A stretch of 39,977 bases of DNA from Croceivirga sp. (lineage in GTDB: Bacteria > Bacteroidota > Bacteroidia > Flavobacteriales > Flavobacteriaceae): positions 1 through 39,977 of the forward strand of contig JANQRG010000049.1 in assembly GCA_028284665.1 (NCBI GenBank), in the 5' to 3' direction. Below are positions 15,876-23,900 of this stretch, piece by piece. Position 1 is the first letter of the stretch. Each line of letters opens with the position of its first letter. The translations under genes and the position numbers were made by a program. The notes under the pieces are model-generated. The model worked only from the letters and a program-made list of their open reading frames with translations, searched no databases and had not been told where the DNA came from.

Positions 15876-16675
15876 AAACTAAAAAAACAGAAACATTAAC
15901 AACAAACTATGTGTTTGTTAAGGAAAATCAAGTCTTCCTATTGGACAAAGGATGTCTTGATAAAAAGACCTATGAACCCATAAGCTTTAATTGGATTCCA
16001 TTCAAGAATTACAATAAAATCAATATTTGGTTCTCCTTGGTTCTTTTATTTGGTCTTACCCTTTTTACATCATGTGATAAAGATGATGACACTTTGATAG
16101 GATCACAAAACCTGACGTCAGAAATGAGACAAGTCAGTGAATTTACGAAGTTAAAGAGCACTGGTGTCTTCGATGTGACCATTACCCAAGGAGTTGGACA
16201 ATCGGTTGAGGTCACTGCGGATGATAACATTATTGGACGTGTACGGACAAAGGTGGTCAATGGTGAACTAAGGCTTGAATTATCTGATGAAACCTATAGA
16301 AATATTACACTGAGCGCGAATATTACCGTGGGACAACTTAACGGTTTAGAGAATACCGGAGTTGGAACTATTGTTGCCAGTAATATTGATGCTAATGACT
16401 TCTCGATTTCCAATTCCGGTAATGCTGATATTATCATTTCCGGTATGGCTAAAAGTCTCGATTGTTTTAATGAGGGCTCAGGGGATGTTAAAGGCTTCAA
16501 CTTTTTGGTCAATGATGCGGATTTGGAGATTAGAGGTTCAGGCTCAATTGAACTTAGCTGTACAGATTCACTTGATGCTGAAATCAATGGAAGTGGAGAT
16601 GTCTTATATAAAGGCAATCCAACAGTAAACACATCAATTCAAGGATCAGGAGAAGTTAGGAGAGTTAACGATTAA
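15872..16675 (+). CDS. DUF2807 (GIN-head) lipoprotein with long N-terminal extension
   Basis: A 267-residue protein. Residues 90-265 form the DUF2807 right-handed beta-helix-like repeat (GVFDVTITQG; SGNADIIISG; GSGDVKGF; GSGSIELSC; GSGDVLYKG; GSGEVRRVN), found in many cell-surface Bacteroidota proteins of unknown function. A lipobox LTLFTSC with Cys68 follows a hydrophobic helix (53-66), so it should be a lipoprotein. Unusually, about 50 mostly polar residues precede that helix, and there is no internal Met to start later. The ATG overlaps the CPBP stop (ATGA), supporting the long start. The coupling suggests function with the CPBP protein or the TonB receptor 78 bp downstream. Confidence 0.82.
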   Translation: MKTKKTETLTTNYVFVKENQVFLLDKGCLDKKTYEPISFNWIPFKNYNKINIWFSLVLLFGLTLFTSCDKDDDTLIGSQNLTSEMRQVSEFTKLKSTGVFDVTITQGVGQSVEVTADDNIIGRVRTKVVNGELRLELSDETYRNITLSANITVGQLNGLENTGVGTIVASNIDANDFSISNSGNADIIISGMAKSLDCFNEGSGDVKGFNFLVNDADLEIRGSGSIELSCTDSLDAEINGSGDVLYKGNPTVNTSIQGSGEVRRVND

Positions 16676-16753
16676 CACTTCTTCCCGCTTCAGTTGCGCA
16701 AGGTGCTTGTGAACTTAAAAGGCATCAGTGATTAATTACCAAAACAAAAGAAA

Positions 16754-19096
16754 ATGAAAAATCTAATAATAGCATTGTTTTCCATTGGCGTATTCAATTG
16801 GTGCAATGCTCAGACGATAACACAGACCGTAAAGGGTATGGTTACAGATCAGAACACCCAGCAGGCATTGATAGGGGCAACAATAACACTGGTGGGATCG
16901 GATCCTATCCTAGGAACGATAACTGATTTTGATGGTGCCTTCGTTCTAGAACAAGTGCCTGTGGGGAGACAGGATTTTGAAATACGGATGATAGGATACG
17001 AGAGTTTCCTGGCTACAGAGATTCTTGTAGGGTCAGCAAAGGAAATCATGCTTGAAATTAAACTTACCCCGTTAACCACCAATCTTGACGAAGTGGTAGT
17101 GGCGTACCGAAGAGATAAGGAAAAAGCAATCAATACCTTGGCCACCTTAAGCAGTCGCCAATTTACCGTTGAGGAAACCCAGCGCTATGCAGGGGGGCTA
17201 AACGACCCGGGAAGATTGGTGTCCTCATTTGCAGGTGTTGCCGCTCCATCGGTAAGCAGTAATGGAATTTCCGTTCGCGGGAATAGTCCTTCCGGCTTAC
17301 TTTGGAGGATTGAAGGGGTTGAGGTGCCTAGCCCAAATCATTTCGCTGATTTGACCATTGCCGGTGCAGGTGCGCTTACCGTGTTGAGCAGTCAGATGAT
17401 GGGAAATAGTGATTTTTTTACAGGAGCATTTCCATCGGAGTATGGAAATGCGACCTCCGGGGTTTTCGACATCAATTTGAGGAAAGGCAATTCCACAAAT
17501 AAAGAGTATACCTTTCAAGCGGGAGTGCTTGGCCTTGATTTTGCTACGGAAGGTCCGTTTAGAAAAGATGGAGATGCTACGTATTTGTTTAACTATCGCT
17601 ACTCCACACTCGGCCTTGTTGGAGCATTTTTACCAAGCGATGCAGGGGTGTTAAAATATCAGGATGTGTCCTTTAAAATTGACTTGCCTACAAAAAGCGC
17701 TGGTTCCTTTTCACTTTGGGGGGTTGGGGCTTACGACGCAGTGGATACCGAAGCTGAAGATATGGAAGAGTGGGAGTCAAGGTCGGATCGTGAAAACTCC
17801 CAGACCTCTTTGTATATGTTTGCTTCCGGTCTGAACTACGAACAAATTATTAACTCCCGAGCGGTTATTAACTCCACCTTATCCTTATCTGGAAACGGTA
17901 CCACTTTCAAGGAACAATATGTGGATGACGACTTGAACGCTATTCCTCAATCTGATGCGCGTAAGAATAGTTACAAGCTCACCTTGCAGTCGGATTTAAC
18001 ATCCGTTTTAAGTGACAATCATACCAACCGGACAGGTTTTTATCTTAATAGTTTGGCCTATGATTTACAGGTAGGTGATGCAGAAACGGTTCAATCGCAA
18101 CCACAAACCATTGTTGATGAGGACGGACAATCATACCTTCTTCAGTGGTATACGCAATCCAAGTTTGATCTGTCACCAAAATGGACGTTGAATGCTGGAT
18201 TTCATTCGCAGTACTTTGGTTTGAACAAAGAATTCACATTGGAACCTCGTGTAGCTCTGGACTATAAACTGGGCGATAAAAGCAATTTGGCGTTGGGTTA
18301 TGGTTTGCACAGCAGAATTGAACCCTTGTCCATATACTTTGTCAGGGATGAGGACGGATTTCAACCAAACAAAGATTTGAACCTTATGAAATCCAATCAT
18401 TTTGTCCTGTCGTTTAACACGAAAATCAATGACAAGGTAAGATTGAGTGTAGAACCGTATTATCAGTCCTTGCATGATGTTCCGGTTGCACCCAATGGAT
18501 ACATTTCTACGCTAAACATTGAAGACAATCTGTTTTTTGATGAGGCACTTATCAGTGAGGGTACCGGAAGGAACATCGGCATAGATTTGACACTTGAGCG
18601 ATATTTCAGTAAGGGATTTTATTACCTGTTCACCACTTCAATATTCGATTCCAAATACACCGCGAATGATGGTATTGAACGCAATACCCGATATAACAAG
18701 AACTATGTTATAAATGCAGTTTTTGGTAAGGAATGGCAAGTTGGAAGAAACAAGAACAACACTTTTGGGGCCAATTTTCGACTCAACTACCTAGGGGGAA
18801 ATAGAAGAGAGGCCATTGATTCCCAAGCTTCAATACTGAATCAGGATGTGGTGTATGGTGAGACGGGAAACCAGATTTCTTTTTCGGAAAAGGATAAGGA
18901 TCTGCCGATAGGCTCATTTACCCTGACATACCGAAAGAACAAACCAAGACATGCTTCCGTTTGGAGCTTACAGGTATTGAATGCAGGAGCAACTGAAGAA
19001 TTTCAGGCTGATGTATTTAATACCAACACACAAAGTATTGAAAGCAAATTTTCAGGAATAATCATCCCCAACATCAGTTACAAAATCGAATTCTAA
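16754..19096 (+). CDS. TonB-dependent receptor with carboxypeptidase-regulatory N-terminus
   Basis: A 780-residue outer-membrane receptor. It has a signal peptide (residues 1-19, ending WCNAQ), a CarboxypepD_reg-like beta-sandwich at about 25-110 (VKGMVTDQNTQQALIGATIT), a plug domain at about 135-250 (GISVRGNSPSGLLWRIEGVEV) and a 22-strand-type barrel to the C-terminal Phe. It should import a ligand energised by TonB/ExbBD. No SusD partner follows, so it is not a classical glycan SusCD pair; the substrate is unknown. It probably belongs to the same transcript as the CPBP and DUF2807 genes upstream (78-bp gap) and perhaps the SYLF gene downstream (173 bp to the chosen start). Confidence 0.9.
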   Translation: MKNLIIALFSIGVFNWCNAQTITQTVKGMVTDQNTQQALIGATITLVGSDPILGTITDFDGAFVLEQVPVGRQDFEIRMIGYESFLATEILVGSAKEIMLEIKLTPLTTNLDEVVVAYRRDKEKAINTLATLSSRQFTVEETQRYAGGLNDPGRLVSSFAGVAAPSVSSNGISVRGNSPSGLLWRIEGVEVPSPNHFADLTIAGAGALTVLSSQMMGNSDFFTGAFPSEYGNATSGVFDINLRKGNSTNKEYTFQAGVLGLDFATEGPFRKDGDATYLFNYRYSTLGLVGAFLPSDAGVLKYQDVSFKIDLPTKSAGSFSLWGVGAYDAVDTEAEDMEEWESRSDRENSQTSLYMFASGLNYEQIINSRAVINSTLSLSGNGTTFKEQYVDDDLNAIPQSDARKNSYKLTLQSDLTSVLSDNHTNRTGFYLNSLAYDLQVGDAETVQSQPQTIVDEDGQSYLLQWYTQSKFDLSPKWTLNAGFHSQYFGLNKEFTLEPRVALDYKLGDKSNLALGYGLHSRIEPLSIYFVRDEDGFQPNKDLNLMKSNHFVLSFNTKINDKVRLSVEPYYQSLHDVPVAPNGYISTLNIEDNLFFDEALISEGTGRNIGIDLTLERYFSKGFYYLFTTSIFDSKYTANDGIERNTRYNKNYVINAVFGKEWQVGRNKNNTFGANFRLNYLGGNRREAIDSQASILNQDVVYGETGNQISFSEKDKDLPIGSFTLTYRKNKPRHASVWSLQVLNAGATEEFQADVFNTNTQSIESKFSGIIIPNISYKIEF

Positions 19097-19269
19097 TCAA
19101 TGTGATCATGGAATCCTTTGCGAATCCAGAGCATTTAAAAACGAAGTTTATTTATCAATTATAAAAAACAGAAATCATGAAAGCACAATACTGTAAAGTG
19201 GGAAATTTAAGGACATACCCACAAATTTCGAACACAGCGTACTATCAAAGGCATAAAAAACAAACAATT

Positions 19270-19818
19270 ATGAGAACAGGTAAATTTGGTGTCGGCAGCA
19301 TGTTAGCAAAGCTTGTGGTATTTCTATTCGCGATGACATTAACCGCCCAGTCCGGTAGTTGGGATCCGGAATTAGAAAGCAATGCCAAGAAGGCGATGGA
19401 TACCCTGGTCAAGAAAATGCCCAAGCTAGAATCCTACAAAGATGAAGCCCATGCCTATGTGGTATTCCCCCGAATTACAAAGGCAGCAGCGACGGTTGGT
19501 ATTGCGTTGGGAAATGGTATTGTCTATGAGGGCAAGGAGATCGTTGGAACCGCCCGACTCAAACAAGCCAATATAGGCTATCAATTAGGAGGTCAACAAT
19601 ATATGGAAGTTATCTTTTTCGAGGGTGAAGACATTTTTGAAAAATTTAAAAACGGGAAGTTGAAACTTGACGCACAAGCCTCTGTTGCTGCATTCAAGAA
19701 GGGGGCTTCTTTTGATGTTGCTTATCAGGATGGTGTTGCCGTATTTACTTCAACCAAAGGAGGCCTGATGTATGAGGCTTCCATAGGTGGGCAACGTTTT
19801 AAATACATCTCAAAATAA
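19270..19818 (+). CDS. Secreted SYLF/Ysc84-domain lipid-binding protein
   Basis: A 182-residue protein with a signal peptide (MRTGKFGVGSMLAKLVVFLF, cleaved after TLTAQ) and a SYLF domain covering most of the rest: AYVVFPRITKAAATVGIALG, GTARLKQANIGYQLGGQQ, and the ending GGLMYEASIGGQRFKY. SYLF proteins bind phosphoinositides in eukaryotes; bacterial members are periplasmic or envelope lipid-binding proteins of unclear role. The frame opens earlier, at an ATG at 19177, adding 31 residues of basic, non-signal sequence. I chose 19270 because the signal peptide then sits at the N-terminus. A strong terminator-like hairpin follows at 19840-19871. Confidence 0.88.
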   Translation: MRTGKFGVGSMLAKLVVFLFAMTLTAQSGSWDPELESNAKKAMDTLVKKMPKLESYKDEAHAYVVFPRITKAAATVGIALGNGIVYEGKEIVGTARLKQANIGYQLGGQQYMEVIFFEGEDIFEKFKNGKLKLDAQASVAAFKKGASFDVAYQDGVAVFTSTKGGLMYEASIGGQRFKYISK

Positions 19819-19839
19819 AGTGCAAGTCATAAAGCAATC

Positions 19840-19871
19840 AAACCTTGCAAATCATAGATTTTGCAAGGTTT
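19840..19871 (+). terminator. Strong hairpin terminator after the SYLF gene
   Basis: AAACCTTGCAAA (19840-19851), an 8-nt loop and TTTGCAAGGTTT (19860-19871) make a perfect 12-bp stem starting 22 bp after the stop codon. The stem's own T-rich 3' arm runs into TTAC. It probably ends the 15003-19818 transcript. Confidence 0.75.
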
Positions 19872-20090
19872 TACATTTACATTGGGTTTTCTCCCAGTTA
19901 CCCGCTATCCAAAGTTCCCGCCAAAGGCGGACAAGTGAAACTTCGCACCGTATTACTTTCCTTATAGCTACGAAGTGATATTTATCCGCTTCTGGTGGGT
20001 GCTTTGAACAACAGGAATTGAAAAAGTCCTGGGAAGCATTTTTTTAAGGTTCCTCTTAACTACTTCGGAATCAATTATTACATATTCTTA

Positions 20091-20119
20091 TTGCCGTATG
20101 TTTTAATTGTCTACTTTAG
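20091..20119 (+). promoter_or_regulatory. Probable housekeeping promoter of the LamG-like lipoprotein gene
   Basis: TTG at 20091-20093 and TACTTTAG at 20112-20119 (5/6 to TAnnTTTG) are 18 bp apart, close to the 19-21 bp of Bacteroidota sigma-A promoters, and end 28 bp before the ATG. Confidence 0.4.
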
Positions 20120-20147
20120 GTGTCGGACCCTTTAGAAACCTAAAACC

Positions 20148-21065
20148 ATGGCTAAAACATACATCGTAAAATACGTTGCACTGATCCTCCTATCCTGTAT
20201 TGTGGGATTGACCTCTTGTCAAAAAAAAAATAGTAAAAAAGAGGAGACCAAAACTGAGGAGATTAAGGAAGCTACTACAGCAGACCGTTTAAAGGAGGCA
20301 CTTACGTTTTATGCCTCGTTTGATACCGGGGTCAATGCCGATTTTTCGGTTGGAGATTCCCTAATGTATACCGTTGCCAACAGAAATGCGCTTGATTCTT
20401 CCAAAGTTGGCTTGCACAAACCTGATATTAGTCGCCAAGAGGAAAAGGGCAAATACGGTGATGGACTCCAATTTACCGAACGTAGCAAAGGATATATCTA
20501 TTATCCCAGTGCCGGGAACATAGCCTATAGCAACGAGAATTGGAACGGCGCCATTTCTTTTTGGCTAAGTCTTGACCCTGCCACCGATTTGGAACCAGGT
20601 TTCTGTGACCCCATTCAAATTACGGACGTTAGTTATAACGATGCCGCTATTTGGGTAGATTTTACGGAAAATAACCCTAGGGATTTCAGGTTAGGGGTTA
20701 TCGGAGATCGGAATATTTGGAATCCTGATGGATTGGAAGATGAGGATGCTCTTTTTCTGCCACAACTGGTGCCCGTTAGCACGCCTCCTTTTGCAAAAGG
20801 GGAATGGACCCATATATTGATCAATTTTTCCGGATTGAATACCGAAAAAGGGGAAGCTTCCCTTTACATCAATGGCGAATCAAAAGGATCACGACGGGAT
20901 ATAACCGATTCCTTTACCTGGGAATTAGAGCGATCTAACATATACATAGGATTGAGCTATATCGGGTTTATGGACGATGTATCTATTTACAATAGAGCGC
21001 TGCTCGAAAACGAGATTGAAGCATTGTATTCCCTGGAAAATGGAGTGCAAACGATCTTAGAATAA
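20148..21065 (+). CDS. LamG/concanavalin A-like domain lipoprotein
   Basis: A 305-residue lipoprotein: signal helix then lipobox GLTSC with Cys24, a short Lys/Glu-rich linker, and a LamG-like beta-sandwich over about 45-300. Telling segments are the early LTFYASFDTGVNADFSVG, NGAISFWLSLDPATDL in the middle, SLYINGESKGSR, and the ending IGFMDDVSIYNRALLENEIE, the usual close of LamG domains. It is probably a surface-exposed glycan-binding or structural protein. It stands alone between a terminator and a convergent operon, with its own promoter. Confidence 0.85.
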   Translation: MAKTYIVKYVALILLSCIVGLTSCQKKNSKKEETKTEEIKEATTADRLKEALTFYASFDTGVNADFSVGDSLMYTVANRNALDSSKVGLHKPDISRQEEKGKYGDGLQFTERSKGYIYYPSAGNIAYSNENWNGAISFWLSLDPATDLEPGFCDPIQITDVSYNDAAIWVDFTENNPRDFRLGVIGDRNIWNPDGLEDEDALFLPQLVPVSTPPFAKGEWTHILINFSGLNTEKGEASLYINGESKGSRRDITDSFTWELERSNIYIGLSYIGFMDDVSIYNRALLENEIEALYSLENGVQTILE

Positions 21066-21115
21066 GGAACGCTTCCGGAACCTTCGCTTACCGGGACTGT
21101 CATTCACTGGCAGGT

Positions 21116-22132
21116 TTATTGATCTGCCCCAACCACAATCCGCTCAACAATTTCCAGCGCAGTGGTAAGCGTTGAGCTGTCTTGATAAATTATGCCTGTT
21201 CTTGCCGAATGATGCCCATGTCCGGCTAACTTCATCAAATAATAGGTGTTGGAATCATGCATGTCAATAACACTCTGGAACACAATTGAGGGTTGACCCA
21301 ATTGTCCTGTTCCGTTATGGTAGATATCATCATCGGGAAAATCAAATTCAGAGTAGTATTCGTTATCATCGAAAGCCACGTTCAGTTCTACTTTGAGCCT
21401 GAAATTTTGATGGTATTGGGTGGATGTTCTCAGGTAAAAATTATCTGAGATCGTTTCACCACTTATGGCTTCGGGCAAGGGATTTTCCCGTGTTGGAACC
21501 AATTCTCCATCCTCATACAGCACCCCTCTTTTGTGCGACCATACCGGTAGGGCATTCACCCGTCGATACTCTTTTTGGGTAGAATTGTTTTCATCAAGCA
21601 TTTTAAAATTGTCCTTGGTCCGACCGCCAAAGAACAAGCCCTTAGCCGTTGCCTTTGATACGAACAGGGTTTCAAGATAGTTTCCTTCCATATCCTCTGT
21701 CCAGATGGCCATTTGCGGATGCCAATAGTGTTCCCCCTTTACCAGATCAATGGATAGCAAAATATCATTGCTCAAATCCATTTCAACAAAAACCTGGTTT
21801 GAAAGAGGTTCATGAATGGTGCTGTTAGCTTTGAGTTTTGCCCCAATGTCCATAAAGCTTTTAACAGGTGAGATTTGGCCGTAGGCACTAAAAAGGATAA
21901 GGATGCCTATCAAAAGAATACCCCATACGGCTGCCCCGGAGAAGTAACGTTTTAAGGGTTTAAGGTTGTTGATCACATGAAGCACGATTCCCAAGCCAAA
22001 TAAAAAACCAAAAACGGTGTGAATTGATGCCAGCGCTCGTGAATAGTCTATAAAATACGACAGTATACCCGTGATAAACAAAACGGCAAAGTTGAAGGCA
22101 ATAGATAGACTGACGATCTTTCTGAAGGTCAT
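21116..22132 (-). CDS. DUF4405-like membrane region fused to DUF2271-like domain
   Basis: A 338-residue protein. Residues 1-105 contain three hydrophobic helices with histidines in HTVFGFLFGLGIVLHVINN, resembling DUF4405, a small membrane domain seen next to redox proteins. From about 110 to 335 it resembles DUF2271: the segment PQMAIWTEDMEGNYLETLFV and the ending with GHGHHSARTG and STLTTALEIVERIVV are characteristic. DUF2271 proteins often occur beside FMN-transferring or flavin redox genes, hinting at periplasmic redox chemistry; function is unknown. It is the last gene of the minus-strand SigZ locus, 75 bp after the 153-residue Cys-containing protein. Confidence 0.7.
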   Translation of the reverse strand: MTFRKIVSLSIAFNFAVLFITGILSYFIDYSRALASIHTVFGFLFGLGIVLHVINNLKPLKRYFSGAAVWGILLIGILILFSAYGQISPVKSFMDIGAKLKANSTIHEPLSNQVFVEMDLSNDILLSIDLVKGEHYWHPQMAIWTEDMEGNYLETLFVSKATAKGLFFGGRTKDNFKMLDENNSTQKEYRRVNALPVWSHKRGVLYEDGELVPTRENPLPEAISGETISDNFYLRTSTQYHQNFRLKVELNVAFDDNEYYSEFDFPDDDIYHNGTGQLGQPSIVFQSVIDMHDSNTYYLMKLAGHGHHSARTGIIYQDSSTLTTALEIVERIVVGADQ

Positions 22133-22207
22133 ATAGTAAACATTAAAAATGATGAAAGGATGTTTGACAATTAAGGAACTCTTGTTTGAATCGATTGAAA
22201 AATGCGG

Positions 22208-22669
22208 TTAAAGCAATTTCTGAAGTCTCAGTAAGCGACCTTTCAAAAAGCTGACCTGTTTTGCCTTGTTTTCCGGTAATATAAATCTGGGAAAAGTAGT
22301 GTTGAACTTTGTACTAAAAAGGGCTTCCAAAGACTGAATCTCCCTGGCCATGAGCTCAAGACTTTCCGCATCGGATTCCCCAACAAGACCCGGTGTCTCG
22401 ATAGCACCATCGTGAAGTGTGGATTTCAAAGAAACCAAATCGTTTCTAAGGTCGGTCAGCACTTGGGCCTCGCTAAATTTAGTCTGTGCCCCGCGACAAC
22501 TTGATGGTTTACAGCCAACGGTTGATTCATCTTTTGTTTCCTGGCCGCTAGCACAGGTCTTCTCCTGCTTCACATCACCAGTACAGGCAGACTGACTATA
22601 CGTTTCACTGCCAACAAGCAGAAATAGCAACACTACAAGATGGCGTAAAATTTTTGAATTTAGTCTCAT
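22208..22669 (-). CDS. Secreted small protein with N-terminal cysteine cluster, predicted SigZ target
   Basis: A 153-residue protein with a signal peptide (residues 1-26, ending GSETYSQ). The mature N-terminus has four cysteines (29, 39, 53, 58) in a polar stretch, including VGCKPSSCRG; the rest (65-153) is helical with a basic end (LKGRLLRLQKLL). I do not recognise the family. The cysteines would suit metal binding or disulfides in the periplasm. It is 80 bp downstream of sigZ and has an ECF-type promoter of its own (22706-22731), matching that of the 57-residue Cys-rich gene. Confidence 0.7.
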   Translation of the reverse strand: MRLNSKILRHLVVLLFLLVGSETYSQSACTGDVKQEKTCASGQETKDESTVGCKPSSCRGAQTKFSEAQVLTDLRNDLVSLKSTLHDGAIETPGLVGESDAESLELMAREIQSLEALFSTKFNTTFPRFILPENKAKQVSFLKGRLLRLQKLL

Positions 22670-22705
22670 AACATTTTTGGGATTTTAAATCAATTTATAC
22701 TCCCA

Positions 22706-22731
22706 AAGACGAATAGCTTGAAAAATGATGC
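22706..22731 (-). promoter_or_regulatory. Putative SigZ-type promoter upstream of the secreted Cys-containing protein
   Basis: Minus strand: -35 element GCATCA (22731-22726), 14-bp spacer, -10 element CGTCTT (22711-22706), then 36 nt to the ATG at 22669. CGTC is a typical ECF -10 core. The same elements, spacer and leader length occur at 23602-23627. Confidence 0.65.
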
Positions 22732-22749
22732 ACCGAAAATTTAACAACC

Positions 22750-23274
22750 CTAACAGCAGTTCTTCTTACTTTGATAATCAATAATGCCTCCTTGTCTGCA
22801 TTGGGTAATTTGGCAGCAGTCTGCAATCAGGGTTTTTAATTTTTTTCTTCCCCTTTGCACCTTAGAGCGCACAGTAACATAGTTCATGTCCAATTGTTCT
22901 GCGATTTTTTTCTGTGGCACATCTTCCAACTCAGAAAGCTTTACTATGGTCCGATACTCCTCTGGTAGTTTTTCGACAAATGGAAGAATGCACGTGCTTA
23001 GCTCTTCAAAAGCACTCTTATCTTCCTTTGCATCTTCTACGATTACTTTTGCGAGGTCTTGAGCAGCTTTTTTGTTGGTCCTGTAATAGTCAGTAATCGT
23101 ATTCTTCGCAATGGTGTACAACCAACTTTTGGCATTTTGCACCTCAGTATTCCAGGACTTTGAGAATTTATAGAACACTTCTTGGGTCAGATCTTCGGCG
23201 TCCAAGGTATTGTTGACCCTTTTTCTGACATACAGAAAAAGAGGACCATAATATTGTGCTATTTCTTTTTCCAT
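22750..23274 (-). CDS. sigZ: ECF sigma factor SigZ
   Basis: A 174-residue ECF sigma factor. Region 2 covers about 8-70 (DAEDLTQEVFYKF; AKSWLYTIAKNTITDYYR) and region 4 about 98-150 (LPEEYRTIVKLSELEDVPQK, then an HTH to RGRKKLK). The tail is the SigZ hallmark: a short Cys-rich extension with Cys153, Cys154, Cys159, Cys173 and Cys174 (DCCQITQC ... KKNCC), which may act as a built-in metal or redox sensor. No anti-sigma gene is adjacent, which fits control by the tail. It lies between two Cys-rich genes, each preceded by the same ECF promoter, so it probably drives both and, through the upstream one, itself. Confidence 0.9.
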   Translation of the reverse strand: MEKEIAQYYGPLFLYVRKRVNNTLDAEDLTQEVFYKFSKSWNTEVQNAKSWLYTIAKNTITDYYRTNKKAAQDLAKVIVEDAKEDKSAFEELSTCILPFVEKLPEEYRTIVKLSELEDVPQKKIAEQLDMNYVTVRSKVQRGRKKLKTLIADCCQITQCRQGGIIDYQSKKNCC

Positions 23275-23391
23275 TTGGATTTATAAAATTAATGAATAAT
23301 CGCCCCGAAAGAGCCATGTCTCCAATTGACACCGAAGCCCGATGAAAAGTAGGGTGTTTAAAAAACGAGAAAGTAGTAAAGCTCATTTTTT

Positions 23392-23565
23392 CTAGTAACA
23401 ATCGGTCTCTTCTGAATTTACAGTTTCGGTCTTGTCACAACAGTAAGAGTCGTCGGACGGTAGCTCACAGCAAGGAGCGTTCTGCTTTGGTTCCATGGCT
23501 ACGGTGCTACAGCATCCGCCATCTAAAACGTCAGCTAGCGCTTTATACAATTTTCCTGTTTTCAT
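23392..23565 (-). CDS. 57-residue Cys-pair-rich protein upstream of sigZ
   Basis: A short gene easily missed by length cut-offs: ATG at 23565, stop TAG at 23394-23392. The 57-residue product begins MKTGKLYKALADVLDGG and has three Cys-Cys pairs (18-19 in GGCCST, 32-33 in APCCEL, 42-43 in SYCCDK) plus Cys56. It has no signal peptide, so it should be cytoplasmic. Seven cysteines in 57 residues suggest metal or metalloid binding. Support for a real gene: an ECF-type promoter exactly like that of the 153-residue gene lies 36 nt upstream, and the Cys-pair style echoes the tail of SigZ, encoded 117 bp downstream on the same strand. Confidence 0.65.
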   Translation of the reverse strand: MKTGKLYKALADVLDGGCCSTVAMEPKQNAPCCELPSDDSYCCDKTETVNSEETDCY

Positions 23566-23601
23566 GATATTTGTTTTACAAAGTTTACCTTTTCAATCTT
23601 T

Positions 23602-23627
23602 AAGACGAAAGTCCGGAAAATTGATGC
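23602..23627 (-). promoter_or_regulatory. Putative SigZ-type promoter upstream of the 57-residue gene
   Basis: Minus strand: GCATCA (23627-23622), 14-bp spacer, CGTCTT (23607-23602), then 36 nt to the ATG at 23565. Elements, spacer and leader length equal those of the site at 22706-22731. An ATTTAACAA block (plus-strand reading) lies a few bases further upstream in both. Confidence 0.65.
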
Positions 23628-23707
23628 GGATATTTAACAAGGCTTTGTAAAAAAGATGTTGGATTTTTTATAGACTTAGTCAGCATCTGATGCCACATGG
23701 GTAGGGG

Positions 23708-23730
23708 CCTGCCTGCATGCCAAAAGCCAT
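23708..23730 (-). repeat. Dispersed short repeat, copy C
   Basis: On the minus strand this reads ATGGCTTTTGGCATGCAGG followed by CAGG. It matches the copies at 37279-37300 and 39586-39602 apart from one inserted T and one or two substitutions. The core GCCTTTGGY can form a tiny hairpin. Confidence 0.45.
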
Positions 23731-23900
23731 ATAAACCGGCAGGTAGATTCGACTTCCTTCACCCGCACTAAAATAAACCGCTAAAGAGCAAAAGGTTTTA
23801 TTTTTTGGTATAACCTTTTAGCCGCTATTTTTTTCAAGGTCTTTACCGAGTGGGTGTCTGGGAGACTGAATTGAAAGACAGTGCTTCCTTGCTTCGTTTT

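Larger units (their letters stand above)
19819..20147. other. Intergenic region with terminator, small hairpin and promoter
   Basis: This 329-bp gap holds the hairpin at 19840-19871, a short CCGCC-AAA-GGCGG hairpin at 19918-19930, and the promoter at 20091-20119 for the LamG-like lipoprotein. No convincing small coding gene or RNA gene was seen. Confidence 0.6.
23566..23900. other. Intergenic region between the AraC and SigZ loci
   Basis: This 335-bp gap contains the SigZ-type promoter (23602-23627), a copy of a dispersed short repeat (23708-23730), a CCTGCC/GGCAGG inverted pair (23708-23713 and 23738-23743), and an AAAAGGTT ... AACCTTTT inverted pair near 23790-23820 that may terminate the minus-strand AraC gene. 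No coding gene was seen. Confidence 0.5.

Noticed and set aside
19177-19269. Upstream ATG start for the SYLF protein
   Set aside because: It would bury the signal peptide behind 31 basic residues. I kept it as an alternative only.
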